A stretch of 64,000 nt of DNA, from contig OY294068.1 of the NCBI GenBank assembly GCA_958510875.1, positions 161,732,388 through 161,796,387 on the forward strand. Reading direction: 5' to 3'. Numbering within the stretch: position 1 is the first letter of the stretch; the number at the start of each line of letters is the position of its first letter. The notes under the pieces were generated by a model. The model was not told the origin of the DNA and searched no databases. It was given only the letters and a program-made list of their open reading frames with translations. Both the position numbers and the translations under genes were made by a program. Below, piece by piece: positions 23,101 to 33,800 of the stretch. Source of the stretch: Endomychus coccineus (lineage: Eukaryota; Arthropoda; Insecta; Coleoptera; Endomychidae).

Positions 23101-23793
23101 CAGCGAAAAATCCTTGAAGATTGAAATCCTAAAACATCCAAATAATCTTAACCGTGACTCAGGGATATACCTTCCCTACATTTGGAAACCCGTCCTCGAG
23201 AATTTCACTTCGCACATGATCACACAACGGCAGGGTCAGGTGCCAGAACGGAATAAAGACATTAAACTGTGTAGCGTGGAGGTTTTTTCTTACAATAAAT
23301 ACCGCTACAGAAACCATTAGAATCAGTTCCGGTCCAAGCCTCAAGCCTGCCCTGAAGATACCACCTGTAATGTTTGGCGAAACGTCGGCATCTAGTCGTG
23401 CTATTGTGACGCGGAATCCATCCGGCAGCCAAGAATGTTTAGTTATCAGCGAAAGTATTCAATTGTCATTATTTTATGTTTATTTTCAACAGCCTTCAAC
23501 GGTTTCTAGAGGTACGAAAACTGTAATTCTTTTCATACTATGTAGATACTCTCAAGTCGTGGTACAAAATTTAAAATATTTGGAAAATGCTCACCATGTA
23601 TAGTATTATCAGTCACATTTTGGAAAAAGTCACTATTATCTGTCCTCCCCTGATAGGACGCTGCATCTTGTATACCTTTTTGTATCAGTTTTTCATAATA
23701 TTCTACTTTCAACGCTTCGAATTCACTTTGACATTCTATTATAACTGATATCATAAATACAATTGTTCTTATCAACATAGTTTTCTTCTTCAT
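12711..23793 (-). CDS. GMC oxidoreductase gene B (glucose dehydrogenase-like), three exons
   Basis: join(23793-23595, 18276-18061, 14188-12711) gives one open frame of 630 aa; the start at 23778 gives 625 aa. Family knowledge: GMC enzymes use FAD to oxidise alcohols or sugars. Insect members include glucose dehydrogenase, ecdysone oxidase and beetle salicyl-alcohol oxidase. In sequence: a signal peptide predicting secretion; the FAD ADP-binding motif GGGSSG followed by LLLEAGG; the GMC signature region PRGKVLGGSGSINGLVYARG; SGGSINTPQLLMLSGVGP; and the C-terminal active-site block AYHMSSTAKMG with His552. The second active-site position, His in genes C and D (GHTNA), is Thr596 here (GTTNA). 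Several N-x-S/T sites are present. Intron 1 (5.3 kb) and intron 2 (3.9 kb) contain transposons. The substrate is unknown; with the His lost, the enzyme may have altered or no oxidase activity. Confidence 0.88.
14189..15523. other. Gene B intron 2, left part: nothing recognised
   Basis: AT-rich intron sequence. No transposon domain or conserved motif was seen on either strand. The minus-strand open frame at 15246-15587 runs into the foldback element and has no family resemblance. Confidence 0.5.
15524..16831. mobile_element. Foldback-type inverted-repeat element 3
   Basis: Termini AGTCGAGTCGATAAGCTG (left) and the complement of CAGCTTATCGACTGGACT (right). The arms stay inverted for several hundred bases; for example, the phrase CGGCCACAGAACATTATGC at the right mirrors one near 15600. 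Internal motifs AATTATCGTG and TCGTAATCAGCGACC are shared with the ~2 kb elements at 2964 and 24093, so it is a shorter, diverged member of the same family. Confidence 0.7.
16885..17195 (-). pseudogene. Penelope-like RT fragment (minus strand)
   Basis: The minus strand shows the RT catalytic phrase YVDDVLSL followed by HPNIRFTLETEKDDKIN. It continues with NNIITLKIYRRPTFADTTI, the typical Penelope-like order of YxDD, FT.E...LPFLD and IYRKPT.TD. A stop lies just before YVDD and one frame change follows. It represents a different PLE lineage from the 0.7 and 22 kb copies. It lies in intron 2 of gene B. Confidence 0.7.
17196..18060. other. Gene B intron 2, right part: nothing recognised
   Basis: AT-rich, with no long open frame, no repeat family member and no RNA gene seen. 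Confidence 0.5.
18061..18276 (-). CDS. GMC gene B exon 2 (FAD-binding)
   Basis: 216 nt, bounded by the acceptor TTTTTACAG and donor GTAAATAT on the minus strand, phase 1 at both ends. It encodes DYGRFDFIVVGGGSSGSVVS, the WKVLLLEAGG acidic strand end that holds the FAD ribose, and SQIPG...NWGY. Length and phase are identical in genes C and D. Confidence 0.92.
18690..18840 (-). repeat. Possible tRNA-derived SINE
   Basis: On the minus strand, AGGATAGCTCAGTGGTGTACC resembles a tRNA 5' end with an A box (TAGCTCAGTGG). About 30 nt downstream is a degenerate B-box-like GATCAAGGC. The segment is more GC-rich than its surroundings. No second copy lies in the window, and the B box is poor, so the call is tentative. 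Confidence 0.3.
18841..20227. other. Gene B intron 1, proximal part: nothing recognised
   Basis: Intronic AT-rich sequence. The minus-strand open frames at 19650-19850 and 19890-20279 have no known motif and were not called. Confidence 0.45.
20599..21912. mobile_element. Solo LTR inside PLE copy 2
   Basis: A 1314 bp insertion absent from copy 1 of the duplication. It begins TGTAAC and ends CTTACA, so the edges are the inverted pair TGTAA/TTACA with the TG...CA ends of LTRs. It is flanked by AGAT at 20595-20598 and 21913-21916, a 4 bp target duplication. There is no internal retroviral-type coding and no second LTR. A recombined (solo) LTR of a gypsy-type element is the best explanation; a non-coding DNA transposon is less likely. 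Confidence 0.6.
23346..23392 (+). ncRNA. Hammerhead ribozyme at PLE 3' end (copy 2)
   Basis: Core CTGAAGA 23352-23358. Stem I pairs TGCC 23348-23351 with GGCA 23387-23390. GAAA is 23379-23382, followed by CGTC with predicted cleavage after 23386. Stem II is weakened: ACCA now faces TGGC, so one closing pair is lost relative to copy 1. Probably less active. Confidence 0.75.
23595..23793 (-). CDS. GMC gene B exon 1 (signal peptide)
   Basis: Encodes MKKKTMLIRTIVFMISV..., a signal peptide ending near ECQS, then YYEKLIQKGIQDAASY and NVTDN. The donor is ATG|GTGAGC at 23594, phase 1. The ATG at 23778 may be the true start: the TATA box at 23830 would put transcription near 23803, only about 10 nt before the first ATG, and gene C starts at the equivalent Met. 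The open frame extends upstream through the TATA box, so Mets beyond 23793 were rejected. Confidence 0.85.
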
Positions 23794-23829
23794 ACTAATT
23801 GTATTTAACACTGCTTTTTTTATGCGTTC

Positions 23830-23836
23830 ATTTATA
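23830..23836 (-). promoter_or_regulatory. TATA box of GMC gene B
   Basis: TATAAAT on the minus strand, 37-52 bp upstream of the two candidate start codons. It is conserved with the copy before gene A exon 1 and with a similar element before gene D. Confidence 0.5.
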
Positions 23837-24092
23837 CCTGCTACCAATCGCTGTTGGCATGTTTAATATGGGAATCTATAATTTTCCTAAAAATTCAGTA
23901 AAATGTTATCCAAAGTAATAACTTGTGATTATGAATAAAACGTTAACCTCATACATTAACCTACTAAACCGACCGATAGCAAGTTCTCCTACAGTTGTAA
24001 TTCGTTAATTTCTTCAAAAAGAATAACACACATCTAATCTGATTAATATTAACAATATTCGTTTTTCTGTGATTTTGTGAATGAAAGTATAT

Positions 24093-26096
24093 AGTTCAGT
24101 CAATAAGCTGTGGAAATAAGCAGACTTTCTAAAAATTTTACTAGACGGTCGTATCAGATTTTTTTTCTGCATGATATCCTATGCACAATGAAGGTCATTC
24201 GTAACTACTGACCGACACTTCAATCTCCCCCATTCACCCCTATACGCTAAATTAACCCTATTCTCAACCCCCTTTTCCAGAAAATTTTTAATTTATCAAA
24301 AAATTGAATTCGTCTCCAAAGTAGGTTCCAGGAAGTTTTCAGGTTCGCTGAACACGAATCTGAGTTCATTTTCCCGGAAAATTCATTCAATGGACGGAAA
24401 TCGAAGAAATTTGATCATTTTCACGCAAATTTCCTCATTTTTAACGTGATTATCGTTTTATACATAGTTAAGGTTGAGAGTCGCGTATTTCTATCCGAAG
24501 TAGAAAAAAACAGTAAAATTTGCGGAAAACTATGGAAAACCTGAAAAGAAAATCTTTCCACGTCATTTAAATTATCGTGTGATGGGACCATATAGGAGTT
24601 TTTTGGTAGCAGATTACGAATTTGATAATTAAAAAGTTCAAAAATATCATTTTTCGGAAAAAAATTTATAATGAATTCTCCTTTCCTTTAAATGGATTTT
24701 GTCGAATGATTTACGTTCATGTTTCCGATGTCCATTTAAATTACAAAATTTGAAAGTAATACAAAAAATTTTTTTTTGAAAATTCCGGAAAAATCAAAGA
24801 AAATTACAAGGAAAAACACTCTAACATCATTGAAATTATCGTGTGATAAGCACCATAGTGGGTTTTTTGTCGCTGATTACGAATTTGATATTTGACATGT
24901 TAAAAATATCATTTTCCGGAAAAACGCGGAAATTTTATTATCTTTTTTCCTTTGAATGGAATTTTCCGAGTGTTGTATTGTTTACCATTATGTTTTTGAT
25001 GTCAATTTTAAATTGCTAAAATTACAAGCAATGCCAAAAAAATATGGTTTGAATCTTTCGAAAAAATCAAAGAAAATCCCAAGGAAAAACACTACAACTC
25101 CATCGAAATGACCGTGCGATACGTCATCGTAGGACTATTTTTGGACGCTGATTACGAATTTGACATCGGAAATGTTGAAAATATAATTTTTTTCAATTCA
25201 AAATGTACGTCAAAAACATAAATGTAAATCAATACGACGCTCGAAAAATCACATTCAAAGGGAAGGAGAATTTATTATAAATTTTTCCGTGTTTTTCCGA
25301 AAAATGATATGTTTCAACATTTTCGATGTCAAATTCGTAATCAGCGATCAAAAAAATCCTACGATGACGTATCGCGCCGTCATTCCAATGGAGTTATAAC
25401 GTTTTTCCTTGGTTATTTCTTTGATTTTTCCGAAATTTTCAAACAATACTTTTTTTGGCATCACTTGTAATTTTGGAACTTGAAAATTGACATCAAAAAC
25501 ATAAACGTAAATCAACACGACATTCGACAAATTCCATTCAAAGGAAAGGAGAATTCATAATAAAATTTTCCGAGTTTTTCAGGAAAATGATATTTTTGAA
25601 CATTTTAAATATCAAATTCGTAATCAGCGACCAACAAAAACCTTATATTGACTTATCACACGATAATTTTAATAACGTGGAAAGATTTTCTTTTCAAGTT
25701 TTCCACAGTTTTCCGCAAATTTTCCTGGTTCTTCTCTACTTAGAATTGAAATACGCTACTGTCAACCTCTACATGTATAAATGATAATCACATGAAAAAT
25801 GAGAAAATTTGCTTGAAAATTACCAAATTTCCCCGATTTTCCGTCCATTGAATGAATTTTCTGTGGTAATGACTTCGAATTTTTGTTCAGCGGCTGAAAA
25901 AAAAACTATGAACCATTTTGGAGGCTTAATTCTCATTTTTAGATACATTAAAAATTATTTAAAAAGGGGGTTGAGAATATGGTTAATTTAGGGTATAGGG
26001 ATGAAAGGGAGAATTGAAGTATCAAGTGCAAAAAAAAATTTAAGATACGACCGTCTAGGAAATTTTTAGAAAGCTCCCCAGCTTATTAACTGGACT
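24093..26096. mobile_element. Foldback-type inverted-repeat element 2
   Basis: Duplicate of the element at 2964-4951, with the same termini (AGTTCAGTCAATAAGCTG and the complement of CAGCTTATTAACTGGACT). It has the same internal modules with scattered substitutions and small indels. It lies directly upstream of GMC gene B exon 1. Confidence 0.75.
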
Positions 26097-26269
26097 AATA
26101 TTTGTTGAGATTATTTTTATTTTGGAAGGTAGACCTTTACCAATCTAGTTCATTGAATAACCGGTCTTATCTCTGAGCTGAAAAAGAACACTATAATAGT
26201 TTCTTATAATTTAATGTGAAGTTAGTAAATTTGCACCAAATCTTCCTCTATTCCTGAGCAATACTAGAA

Positions 26270-26830
26270 TACTTACATTAGATTAGATTAGGGCTGTTAA
26301 CCCTACCGCTTTCTGAAAGGACTATTGTATCCCCACACGGTACAGTTTCATATTAGTACGCCGGTGAGCACAATATCTTCAAATTTGCTTATGCGGAGTG
26401 TAGCTCCGCCGTCAGAAAGCAAATATATCGGCGTTCTTTCACTACTCTCCCATTATTCACTAGGCTCAAATGGTCCTTGAATTTGCAGTGTACCATCATG
26501 AATCCTGTTATAATTTTTAGGCTATTTCTGCCTTCCGTAATGCTTTCCAAGACGTTCTATATTTATCTAGGAGAATCTTGGACTGTACATCTGCAGGAAG
26601 CTACTCTCCCATTATTCACTAGGCTCAAATGGCCCTTGAATTTGCAGTGTACCATCATGAATCCTTATTATGATTCTCAAGTTATTTCTGCCTCCCCTCA
26701 TGCTTTCCAAGCCGTCCTATATTTATCTAGGAGAATCTTGGACTTTTCATCTGCAGGAAGAGAATTCCAGTGTTTAGTATCTACTGACTTCTTTGTCTTC
26801 TACTATGAGAATTTTCTGCATAGTTTATGA
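26270..26830 (-). repeat. LINE 3' tail with 158 bp tandem repeats (three partial units)
   Basis: Units starting CTCCCATTATTCACTAGGC occur near 26447 and 26605, and a third partial unit ends near 26765. The minus strand across 26690-26825 reads KHWNSLPADEKSKILLDKY, resembling the C-terminal WNSLP...F...LD block of LINE ORF2 proteins. It is probably the 3' end of a minus-strand LINE amplified in tandem. Confidence 0.5.
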
Positions 26831-27285
26831 TCCTACACCACAGGATTTGACCCTATCAAAGGCACTCCAGCTCCTTTGCATGCAAGGGCATTCTCAATTC
26901 ATTCTCATTCTCAATTCCTGTTAGTCCAGGGCGGTTTACACCTGCGAACTTTTCTAATCCCCAGCGATTCTTATGAAACTTTGGCGAGATTCCGAGGATG
27001 GACTGGAAAGAAATTTAAAACCTGTGGAAATTTGAAATTGATATATATCCAGGAATGGAAAAACTGATGAATTCTAAGTAATAAAAGTTCTCTATACACT
27101 TTTTTTCGTAAAGTCTATCGTTACTGAGTTATTTACGGTTGTAGTTGTATATTTTTCCTTGAAGAAAAGCATGTTTTCGAACTTTTTTTCATAAATAACC
27201 AACCGTACATTTTATCGAAAAAATTAGAGTGCCAGAATTGAAGGCAATAGACGAACGAGGAATTTGGTTTTCTACATATCTCTGT
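26831..27285. other. No recognisable gene
   Basis: Short intergenic stretch between the LINE tail and the next LINE. No motif seen on either strand. Confidence 0.5.
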
Positions 27286-27289
27286 AATA

Positions 27290-28060
27290 GCAATATTGAC
27301 CGAGTTACAGCTCGATTCTCTGGACAAACACGCCACCATTCTTGAAGCGAAGATACTGGTAATAACGCGCTGTGTCCAAATAATGCTGGAAGAAAGATAT
27401 CAGTATATGCACAGACAGCAAAGTAGCCCTTTCTGCGCTGGGTAGCGTAAGAATAACATCGAAGCTGGTGTGGGGAGTGCATCAACACGATAAACAATTT
27501 CGGCGGAGATAAAGGCAAGCTACCTCTATTCCGGGTCCCCGGTAACTCTATAATACAGGGAAATCTAATAGCTGATGAGCTTTGAAAATTGGGGGCTATA
27601 GAACTCCCAATAGGCCTCGAACCAGCGGTGGGCATCCCGAAGAGTAACATCAAGAAGACAATCCACTGCTGGGTCAGAACACATCACGTTAGGAAAGACT
27701 GGTCTCAGCAAGTGAGGACCATGGTTAAAACCGATGCCAAACTGCTGACATAGATACTGAAAGGACACGGACCGTTCAACTATCACCTCCATAAGATGAA
27801 CCTTAGCGATTCGCCTTTATGCAGATGGTGCAAACGGAAAAACGAAACATTAATGCACATTCTGTAAAGATGCGTAACACTGATCATCCAAGATGCAGAG
27901 AACTCTCGGTAGAGCTATACGATACTGAGGAGATCCAGAAATTAGATACAAAGATGTGCTAAATCTCCTTATGGCTTTACCCACCTACCCGATCCCGACA
28001 AGGAGTTGAGGAAGTGGTTGTTTGTCCACCTCGGGCACCCCTACCTTTGAAGCCAGAAGC
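27290..28060 (+). pseudogene. LINE ORF2 RNase H and tail fragment
   Basis: The plus strand reads, with stops, the RNase H end VPGNSIIQGNLIADEL. It continues with KGHGPFNYHLHKMNLSDSPLCRWC and NETLMHIL, the post-RNase H TGH...CxxC...ET..H block of I/R1-type LINEs. Stops within the DEL*KLG and LLT*ILKG phrases show decay. The minus-strand open frame of 154 codons over this region is antisense. Confidence 0.65.
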
Positions 28061-28420
28061 ACTAGGACGAATAAGTAATATATCACGAAGTTGGTGTTAA
28101 CTTGTTTAGGAATCGTACACCTTCAGGAGAATGGTGAACACTCTAGGGCACTAGAACGAATAAATAATATATCTCGGAGTTGGTGTTAACCTCTTTAGGA
28201 ATCGTTCACCTTGGGGATAATGTGAACACTCTCGGGCGTAAGCCGCCCCTCCGGTTGATAGGTGAACACTCGTGGGTGGGAACCTCCCCACTAGGTGACA
28301 CGTTAAACGTTAACCTGGAGACAAGGTAAACACTCTCGTGTGAGAACTGCCCTTTGGTGACTTGGTGAATACTCGTCGGTGGGAACCGCTCCACCAAACC
28401 AAAACCAAACTGAAGTTGAT
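28058..28420 (+). repeat. LINE 3' UTR tandem repeats
   Basis: Two ~90 bp units share GCACTAG.ACGAATAA.TAATATATC, GTTGGTGTTAAC and TTTAGGAATCGT, starting at about 28058 and 28148. They are followed by shorter units of about 45 bp built on GGTGAACACTCGTGGGTGGGAACC. The array ends with AACCAAAACCAAAC. It directly follows the LINE coding fragment and is probably its 3' UTR and tail. Confidence 0.6.
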
Positions 28421-29360
28421 GGCATTTTCACCAGTATTCATGTTGAAAAATATCCATTCGTAATTTCCCTAATTGGATTATTATTATGCCAAAAAGTTTT
28501 GCTGGTATAAAATGCGCAATTTAAAAAAAAACTTTAATCAAAACTTTCAATTTTATTTTTAAAATTCACTTTTTCCAAAACAACTTCAAAATAAAATTTT
28601 CTAAAATATGATTTAAGTGATTCGTGAAATATTCAAAGCAAGATTTAACTCAAGAAGTTACAATATAACTGACTTTAGTGTGGTGAGTTTGATTTTTTAT
28701 AATCTTGGATAACCACTCCTCTTTGATCAATATGTTTGGGGGTAGTAGCTTTTACCCAATAAAAGAGAGACTTGCCCCAGTCTAGTGAGTTGGATACAAA
28801 AGAACTATTCTATTTTTGTTGACTGGGACCTTCATTTTATGACCTTATTCAGAATTCCTTGAATTTAGGTATGAATGAAAATTATATCAAGTTAATATTC
28901 TAATTACGTGTTTGATAAGAAACGACCGCGTCCTGCACGTCTGATGTTATTGTTACGTGAATAAACTGTAGTTTCAAAGGAAAAAACAGGGTGAAAAAAA
29001 CCTTTGCTTAAACCATAGCAAGCGATCAACCTGCCGCTTCAAATCTGACCATAGAAATATGATTTTCTAATTTCATGTAAACAGTGACTTTAGTCGTATT
29101 TTGGAGGTCGAGTGCTGCACTATTTTATCAAAATTGGTACTTGTCTGTTTTAAAGGGTGATAAAGGGGTTGGGGTAGTGCACATTTTCATCAGTATCGGT
29201 ATTATCTGCTTTCAAGAGAGGGAATGCGAAAGCTCGGATTTAGACCGTCACCTACTCATCTCTTTGGCCGTGAAGTATTTGTTTTCAGGTAAAATATCTA
29301 TATTCAATTCACTGTACTAAAGTGCACGAAAATGATGAAATAAAACACGTGTTATAAGAG
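28421..29360. other. 3' flank of GMC gene C: nothing recognised
   Basis: AT-rich. The minus strand has an AATAAA signal at about 29365-29371, 10-20 bp past the gene C stop codon. The plus-strand frame at 29084-29320 shows no known domain. Confidence 0.5.
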
Positions 29361-29381
29361 AGAGTTTTATTGATCTGTAAA

Positions 29382-30847
29382 TTACGTTTCCGTTTTGTGG
29401 TGAAATGGATTCCAATACTTTTTGATCATATCAGCAGCTTTTTCTCCAATCATGAAAGCTGCAGCATTAGTATGACCAGCTACAGTATCTGGCATAATAC
29501 TGCAGTCTGCAACTCTTAAGCTTTCCACACCGTAAACTCTCAGTTCATGATTAACTACAGCCAAAGGATCATTCGGTGGTCCCATTTTAGCAGTGGAAGA
29601 CATATGATAAGCTCCAAAAGACAAATACCTGATGGCACAAATCCAGAAGTCTTTCGTGTTGAATATATAATTCTGGCAGGGTTCAAGGGGCAAGAATACC
29701 GTTGCATTATATTTCCTGAACGGTTTAGTTTTTGTTACGTTTATAGCAAATTGAATTCCTTGATATAATCTTTCCAGGTCTTCTTGTTCCGAAAATATTC
29801 CTATGTCGATATCTGGAAAATCTTTAACATTACCAGACCTCAATGTTAATTTTCCCGAAGATTTTGGATTTATAAGGATTGGTGAAAGCACGAAATCTGT
29901 GACTGGATTATAGGAAGCAAGAGCAGTTTGCACAGCCTGATCATAGTTTCTGGGAGGTGCTACACCCCTTTGTGTTCCTATAAGTGGAACTAAGGTTAAT
30001 TCAAAGTCAGGTACTTCCGAGCTAAAATTATTTAAATTTATGAAACTGACACTTTTAGATGCATATGAAGCTGTAAAAATACCCCGTCCTTTCAAAAAAT
30101 CTTCAACCATTCTTCGTAATGGTAACACTTCTTCAGAATAATTAGTTCTGAAGTACAATTGCGTAAAAGCTATGTGATCTCTCATATACTGCCCGACTGG
30201 TAGATCTTGAACTTTCTTTATATTATGTTTTTGTAGCTCTTCCCTGGGTCCAATACCTGACAACATCAATAACTGAGGACTATTAATAGCACCTCCAGAG
30301 ATTATAACTTCTTTGGTAGCAGTCGCTTTGAATGTTTTTCCGTTCATCACGAATAATACTCCATAGGCTCGTGAGTACCGATTTACTAAAATTTTTGTGA
30401 CCAACGCTCTCAAAGTAACGTTGAAATTGACTCGGTTTCTAGCTGGCTGAACGAAGCTATTACCTCCACTGACGCGCCTTCCATGACGTATGTTATTCTG
30501 GAATTGCGATACACCCACTTCTTGGGCACCATTGTAATCCAATTTCTTATATCCCAATTCTTTGTGTGCTTCTTCAAATACTTCGAGGAATGGAGACTCG
30601 GGAACAACGTAAGCATTATTCAAAGGTCCACCGAAACCATGGTATCCTTCATCACCATCTTGAATTTGGGAATTTTCTGATTTCTTGAAATATTTCAGAA
30701 CATCTTTGTACGACCAGCCTGGATTTCCTAATTTCTCCCATCTATCGAAGTTTTTTCTATTTCCTCGTGCATATATCAATCCGTTTATACCTCCGGAACC
30801 TCCTAAGACTTTCCCTCTTGCGTATGGACATTGCCTGTTGACCATGC
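29382..30847 (-). CDS. GMC gene C exon 3
   Basis: The acceptor TACTTGCAG precedes GCATGGTC. The exon contains the substrate domain and both catalytic His codons (29606-29604 and 29474-29472). N-glycosylation sites NVT and NYS are at the same places as in gene B. Confidence 0.92.
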
Positions 30848-33800
30848 CTGCAAGTATTCCAAGTGAAGAAATGATTACTGTATGAGGGCAAGGTGAAAAA
30901 TTATTGCATTATATTGGTGAAGATACAATTTGAGTTTACAACACATTAACCTTTGAACTTGAGAAAACCCTCGCAATATTCTGATTGGAAACATTTTTTA
31001 CCGAAAAAGAATTTATCATATGAAGAGTTTAAATTTCTTACAGGTGAACATTTCCAGTTAAGTGTAGAACAATTTGCCACATATCTTAAAGTTAAAAGAC
31101 CGTCTAATTAAAGATATTTCCACTGGTGCCATAAGTGATGATTCTTTTAGAGAAAAATCTCGCTTCAAGAAGATGTTTTAAATTTACATGATGCCATAAA
31201 ATTATGTGTATCTGTGAAAAAATAACTTGAACAGTATTAAGCAAGCATGTCTGCAAATCAAATTATAATGGATCTGTTGACCACTTTCGATGTGATTTTC
31301 AAAGAATGCAAGGCGAGGTGAAACGTAAATAAAAATGCCCACCAAAATATTCATAATTCAAGTCAACAAGGCCCATCGCGCACACTCGAAATTCAGGATC
31401 ATAACAGAAACCAAGGATCACCTAGAGAGGGTAATACAACGTAGGATTTGTTCATTGATTGTTTATCAAAACCATATCATAAACAGTCAGTCAGTCTTGT
31501 CATACACCCTCCTAGGAAAATTGCCCTTCCACTATTTAATAAACTAAAAATGACTTGTTAGGAACGATTAACAAATAACGTAATAAAAAAAAGGTCGGCA
31601 AACCTACGGACTGGGTAAATTCATTGGTAACTTTTAAAAAGTAAGTCAATAGTCTACGCTTGTGTCTGAATGCATGTGATTTAAATGAAGCAATGAAATA
31701 GAAATACTTTCAGCATCATGCAATTCACAGTCATCCTAATAAAATATTAACTTCTGCTCTAAGGAAATTCTGCGGGGTCTCAAGGGAACTGAGAAGAGAT
31801 AAGGGACAATATTTAACCCTGATCTATTCTTATTCAACTTTGCAGCAGAACAAATATCGTGAGTTATTGAGATTGGGAATATAACTAAAAAAAGCTGAAA
31901 TCAATTAACCACGTGACTTCCCTCACTTTTGTTAACAAATAGTATATTAAAGAACGAGTTTCCTAAGACTCGTCTTAAAGCACGAATTCAAGTTTAAAAA
32001 ACGAGTGGCGAAGCCACGAGTTCTTTTAAAGAATGAGTGTTTCAAGGTCTTAGGAAACGAGTTGTTTATACTATTTTTTGTAATTTGCCCTTTTTATGCC
32101 GTTTTTAAACAAAAATGTTTAATTTAGTCCATTTAGGGATTTTTATGGTGGTTGGTAACATCTTAATTTTGAAAGTCAAAATTTGATTCAGTGGTTCTGT
32201 GATCGCTTTTGTTTCCGTAATTTTAGTTTCGTCTCTACTGGAAAGAGCAATAACACTAGAAAACGACTATTAGTACAAATATCTAAACCATATTGTGTAT
32301 TAGCTGAAATCAATTCTTCCACTGGACACGTCGATGACTTTCTCTTCTTGAGTTGTTGATGCTCGACACTGTCATTTAAACTGACATAATGATGACAAGA
32401 TAATTCCGCATCAAGCTCGCCATCCTAAAAATGTAAAAAGGTCCGTGCTTTTTTTGGATATTAAGACACGGCAAGTGATGACGTTGCGTTCGTTAATGGG
32501 TCTATTAGAAAATCAAAATGGAGGCAAATTACAAAAATATATCCAAAAAAGCACGGAACTTTTTACGAAAATTTTTAGGTTGGCGAGCTTGATGCGGAAT
32601 TATCTTGTCATCATTATGTCAGTTTAAATGACAGTGTCGAGCGTCAACAACTCAAAAAAGCGATCACAGAACCACTAAATCAAATTTTCACTTTCAAAAT
32701 TAAGATGTTACCAACCACCATAAAAATCCCTAAATGGACTAAATTGAACATTTTTTTTTAAAACGGCATAAAAAGGGCCAATTACAAAAAATAGTATAAA
32801 CAACTCGTTTCCTAAGACCTTGAAGCACTCATTCTTTAAAAAAACTCGTGGCTTCGCCACTCGTTTTTTAAACTTGAATTCGTGCTTTAAGACGAGTGTT
32901 AGGAAACTCGTTCTTCAATATACTATTTGGATACTCAAACGAGGCAAATTATACTCTATGTTACATTGTAATTTTATCAAAATGGTTAACATAATGTATT
33001 TCATAACTCTATGTTTCATACTGATACTTGCTCTCAGGTTGACTTTCGCAATCATTCACACTATAATATAACTTTGTTTTATACTGACACTCACTGTCGC
33101 ATAAATTATCAAAATGTACTACAGAATAAAGACATAAAATAGATCATGACTTCACTTGAATCTTAAAATAACAATTTGGGACACTCCTGCAGAAACTGTA
33201 TTTACTTGTGATATATATGTATAGCTAGAAAAATACGGTCGTTCTTATGCTTCAATAAAATACCTTAATTTCACTTGAAAAAGAATAGAAATAGATTTTG
33301 AACATTCCTGCAGGTCAAATTCATATGATTGAAGGAACAGAAAAAATATAAAATAAATGAGTTAGAAATCGCGAATGAAAAAAATTATACTCTATGCTAC
33401 ATTCTAATTTTATCCAAATGGTTAACATAATGTATTTCACAACTCTATGTTTCATACTGACAGCTGCTGTCCGGTTGACTCCATAGAGATCATATAGCAT
33501 AGGCGGGCCGTAATGCCACGCAGGGTTCGAATGAAATTTTCTCTATTGGCGGTCCCCACTCTTCTCGCTTTTATATAAGAGCACGCCGTCATCAATGTAA
33601 GCGGTTGGAGGAGAGTGAGGGGAGGGTCCGCTAAGAAATTTGAACATGTCACGCACCGCTTATATACCTTAAACACAGGCTTTACTCCTCTATCTAATAT
33701 ATGATCTCTATGGTTGACTCCAATTATTCATACACTATAATATAACCTTGTTTTATACTGACTCTTGCTTTCACATGGACTATCAAAGTGTACCACAGAA

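Larger units (their letters stand above)
20515..23440 (+). mobile_element. Penelope-like element copy 2 (interrupted by solo LTR)
   Basis: The element resumes at 21917 after the LTR insertion. RT motifs follow the order of copy 1. The catalytic box RYIDDTCIIW is intact here near 22329-22358, followed by SKRSLPFLDVLVSRQTDGTL. A 200-codon open frame (22515-23117) spans the RT thumb and the GIY-YIG endonuclease (GVHSILCSCGKGYIGETGR, about 22890-22950). The complete RT is still broken: the stretch after the SSG motif and the 22560 region carry deletions. The left end (20520-20560) is an inverted copy of the right end (about 23385-23432). It is inserted in intron 1 of gene B, antisense to the gene. 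Confidence 0.85.
20228..26692. repeat. Segmental duplication, copy 2
   Basis: Partner of 380-5535. The order is the same: PLE, ribozyme, TATA box and exon 1, foldback element, LINE tail. Differences are a solo LTR at 20599-21912, a less decayed PLE frame and a third 158 bp unit near the right end. The left half forms intron 1 of gene B. Confidence 0.9.

Noticed and set aside
26477..26830. 117-codon plus-strand frame with internal repeats (also 5218-5538)
   Set aside because: Follows the 158 bp tandem repeat; the conserved LINE C-terminal phrase is on the opposite strand.
27189..27653. 154-codon minus-strand open frame
   Set aside because: Lies antisense over the LINE RNase H fragment, which reads sensibly on the plus strand.
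30880..30910. Mariner-like end (GAGGGCAAGGTGAAAA)
   Set aside because: Short match to the mariner terminus at 11489 with no second end; could be chance or a tiny remnant.
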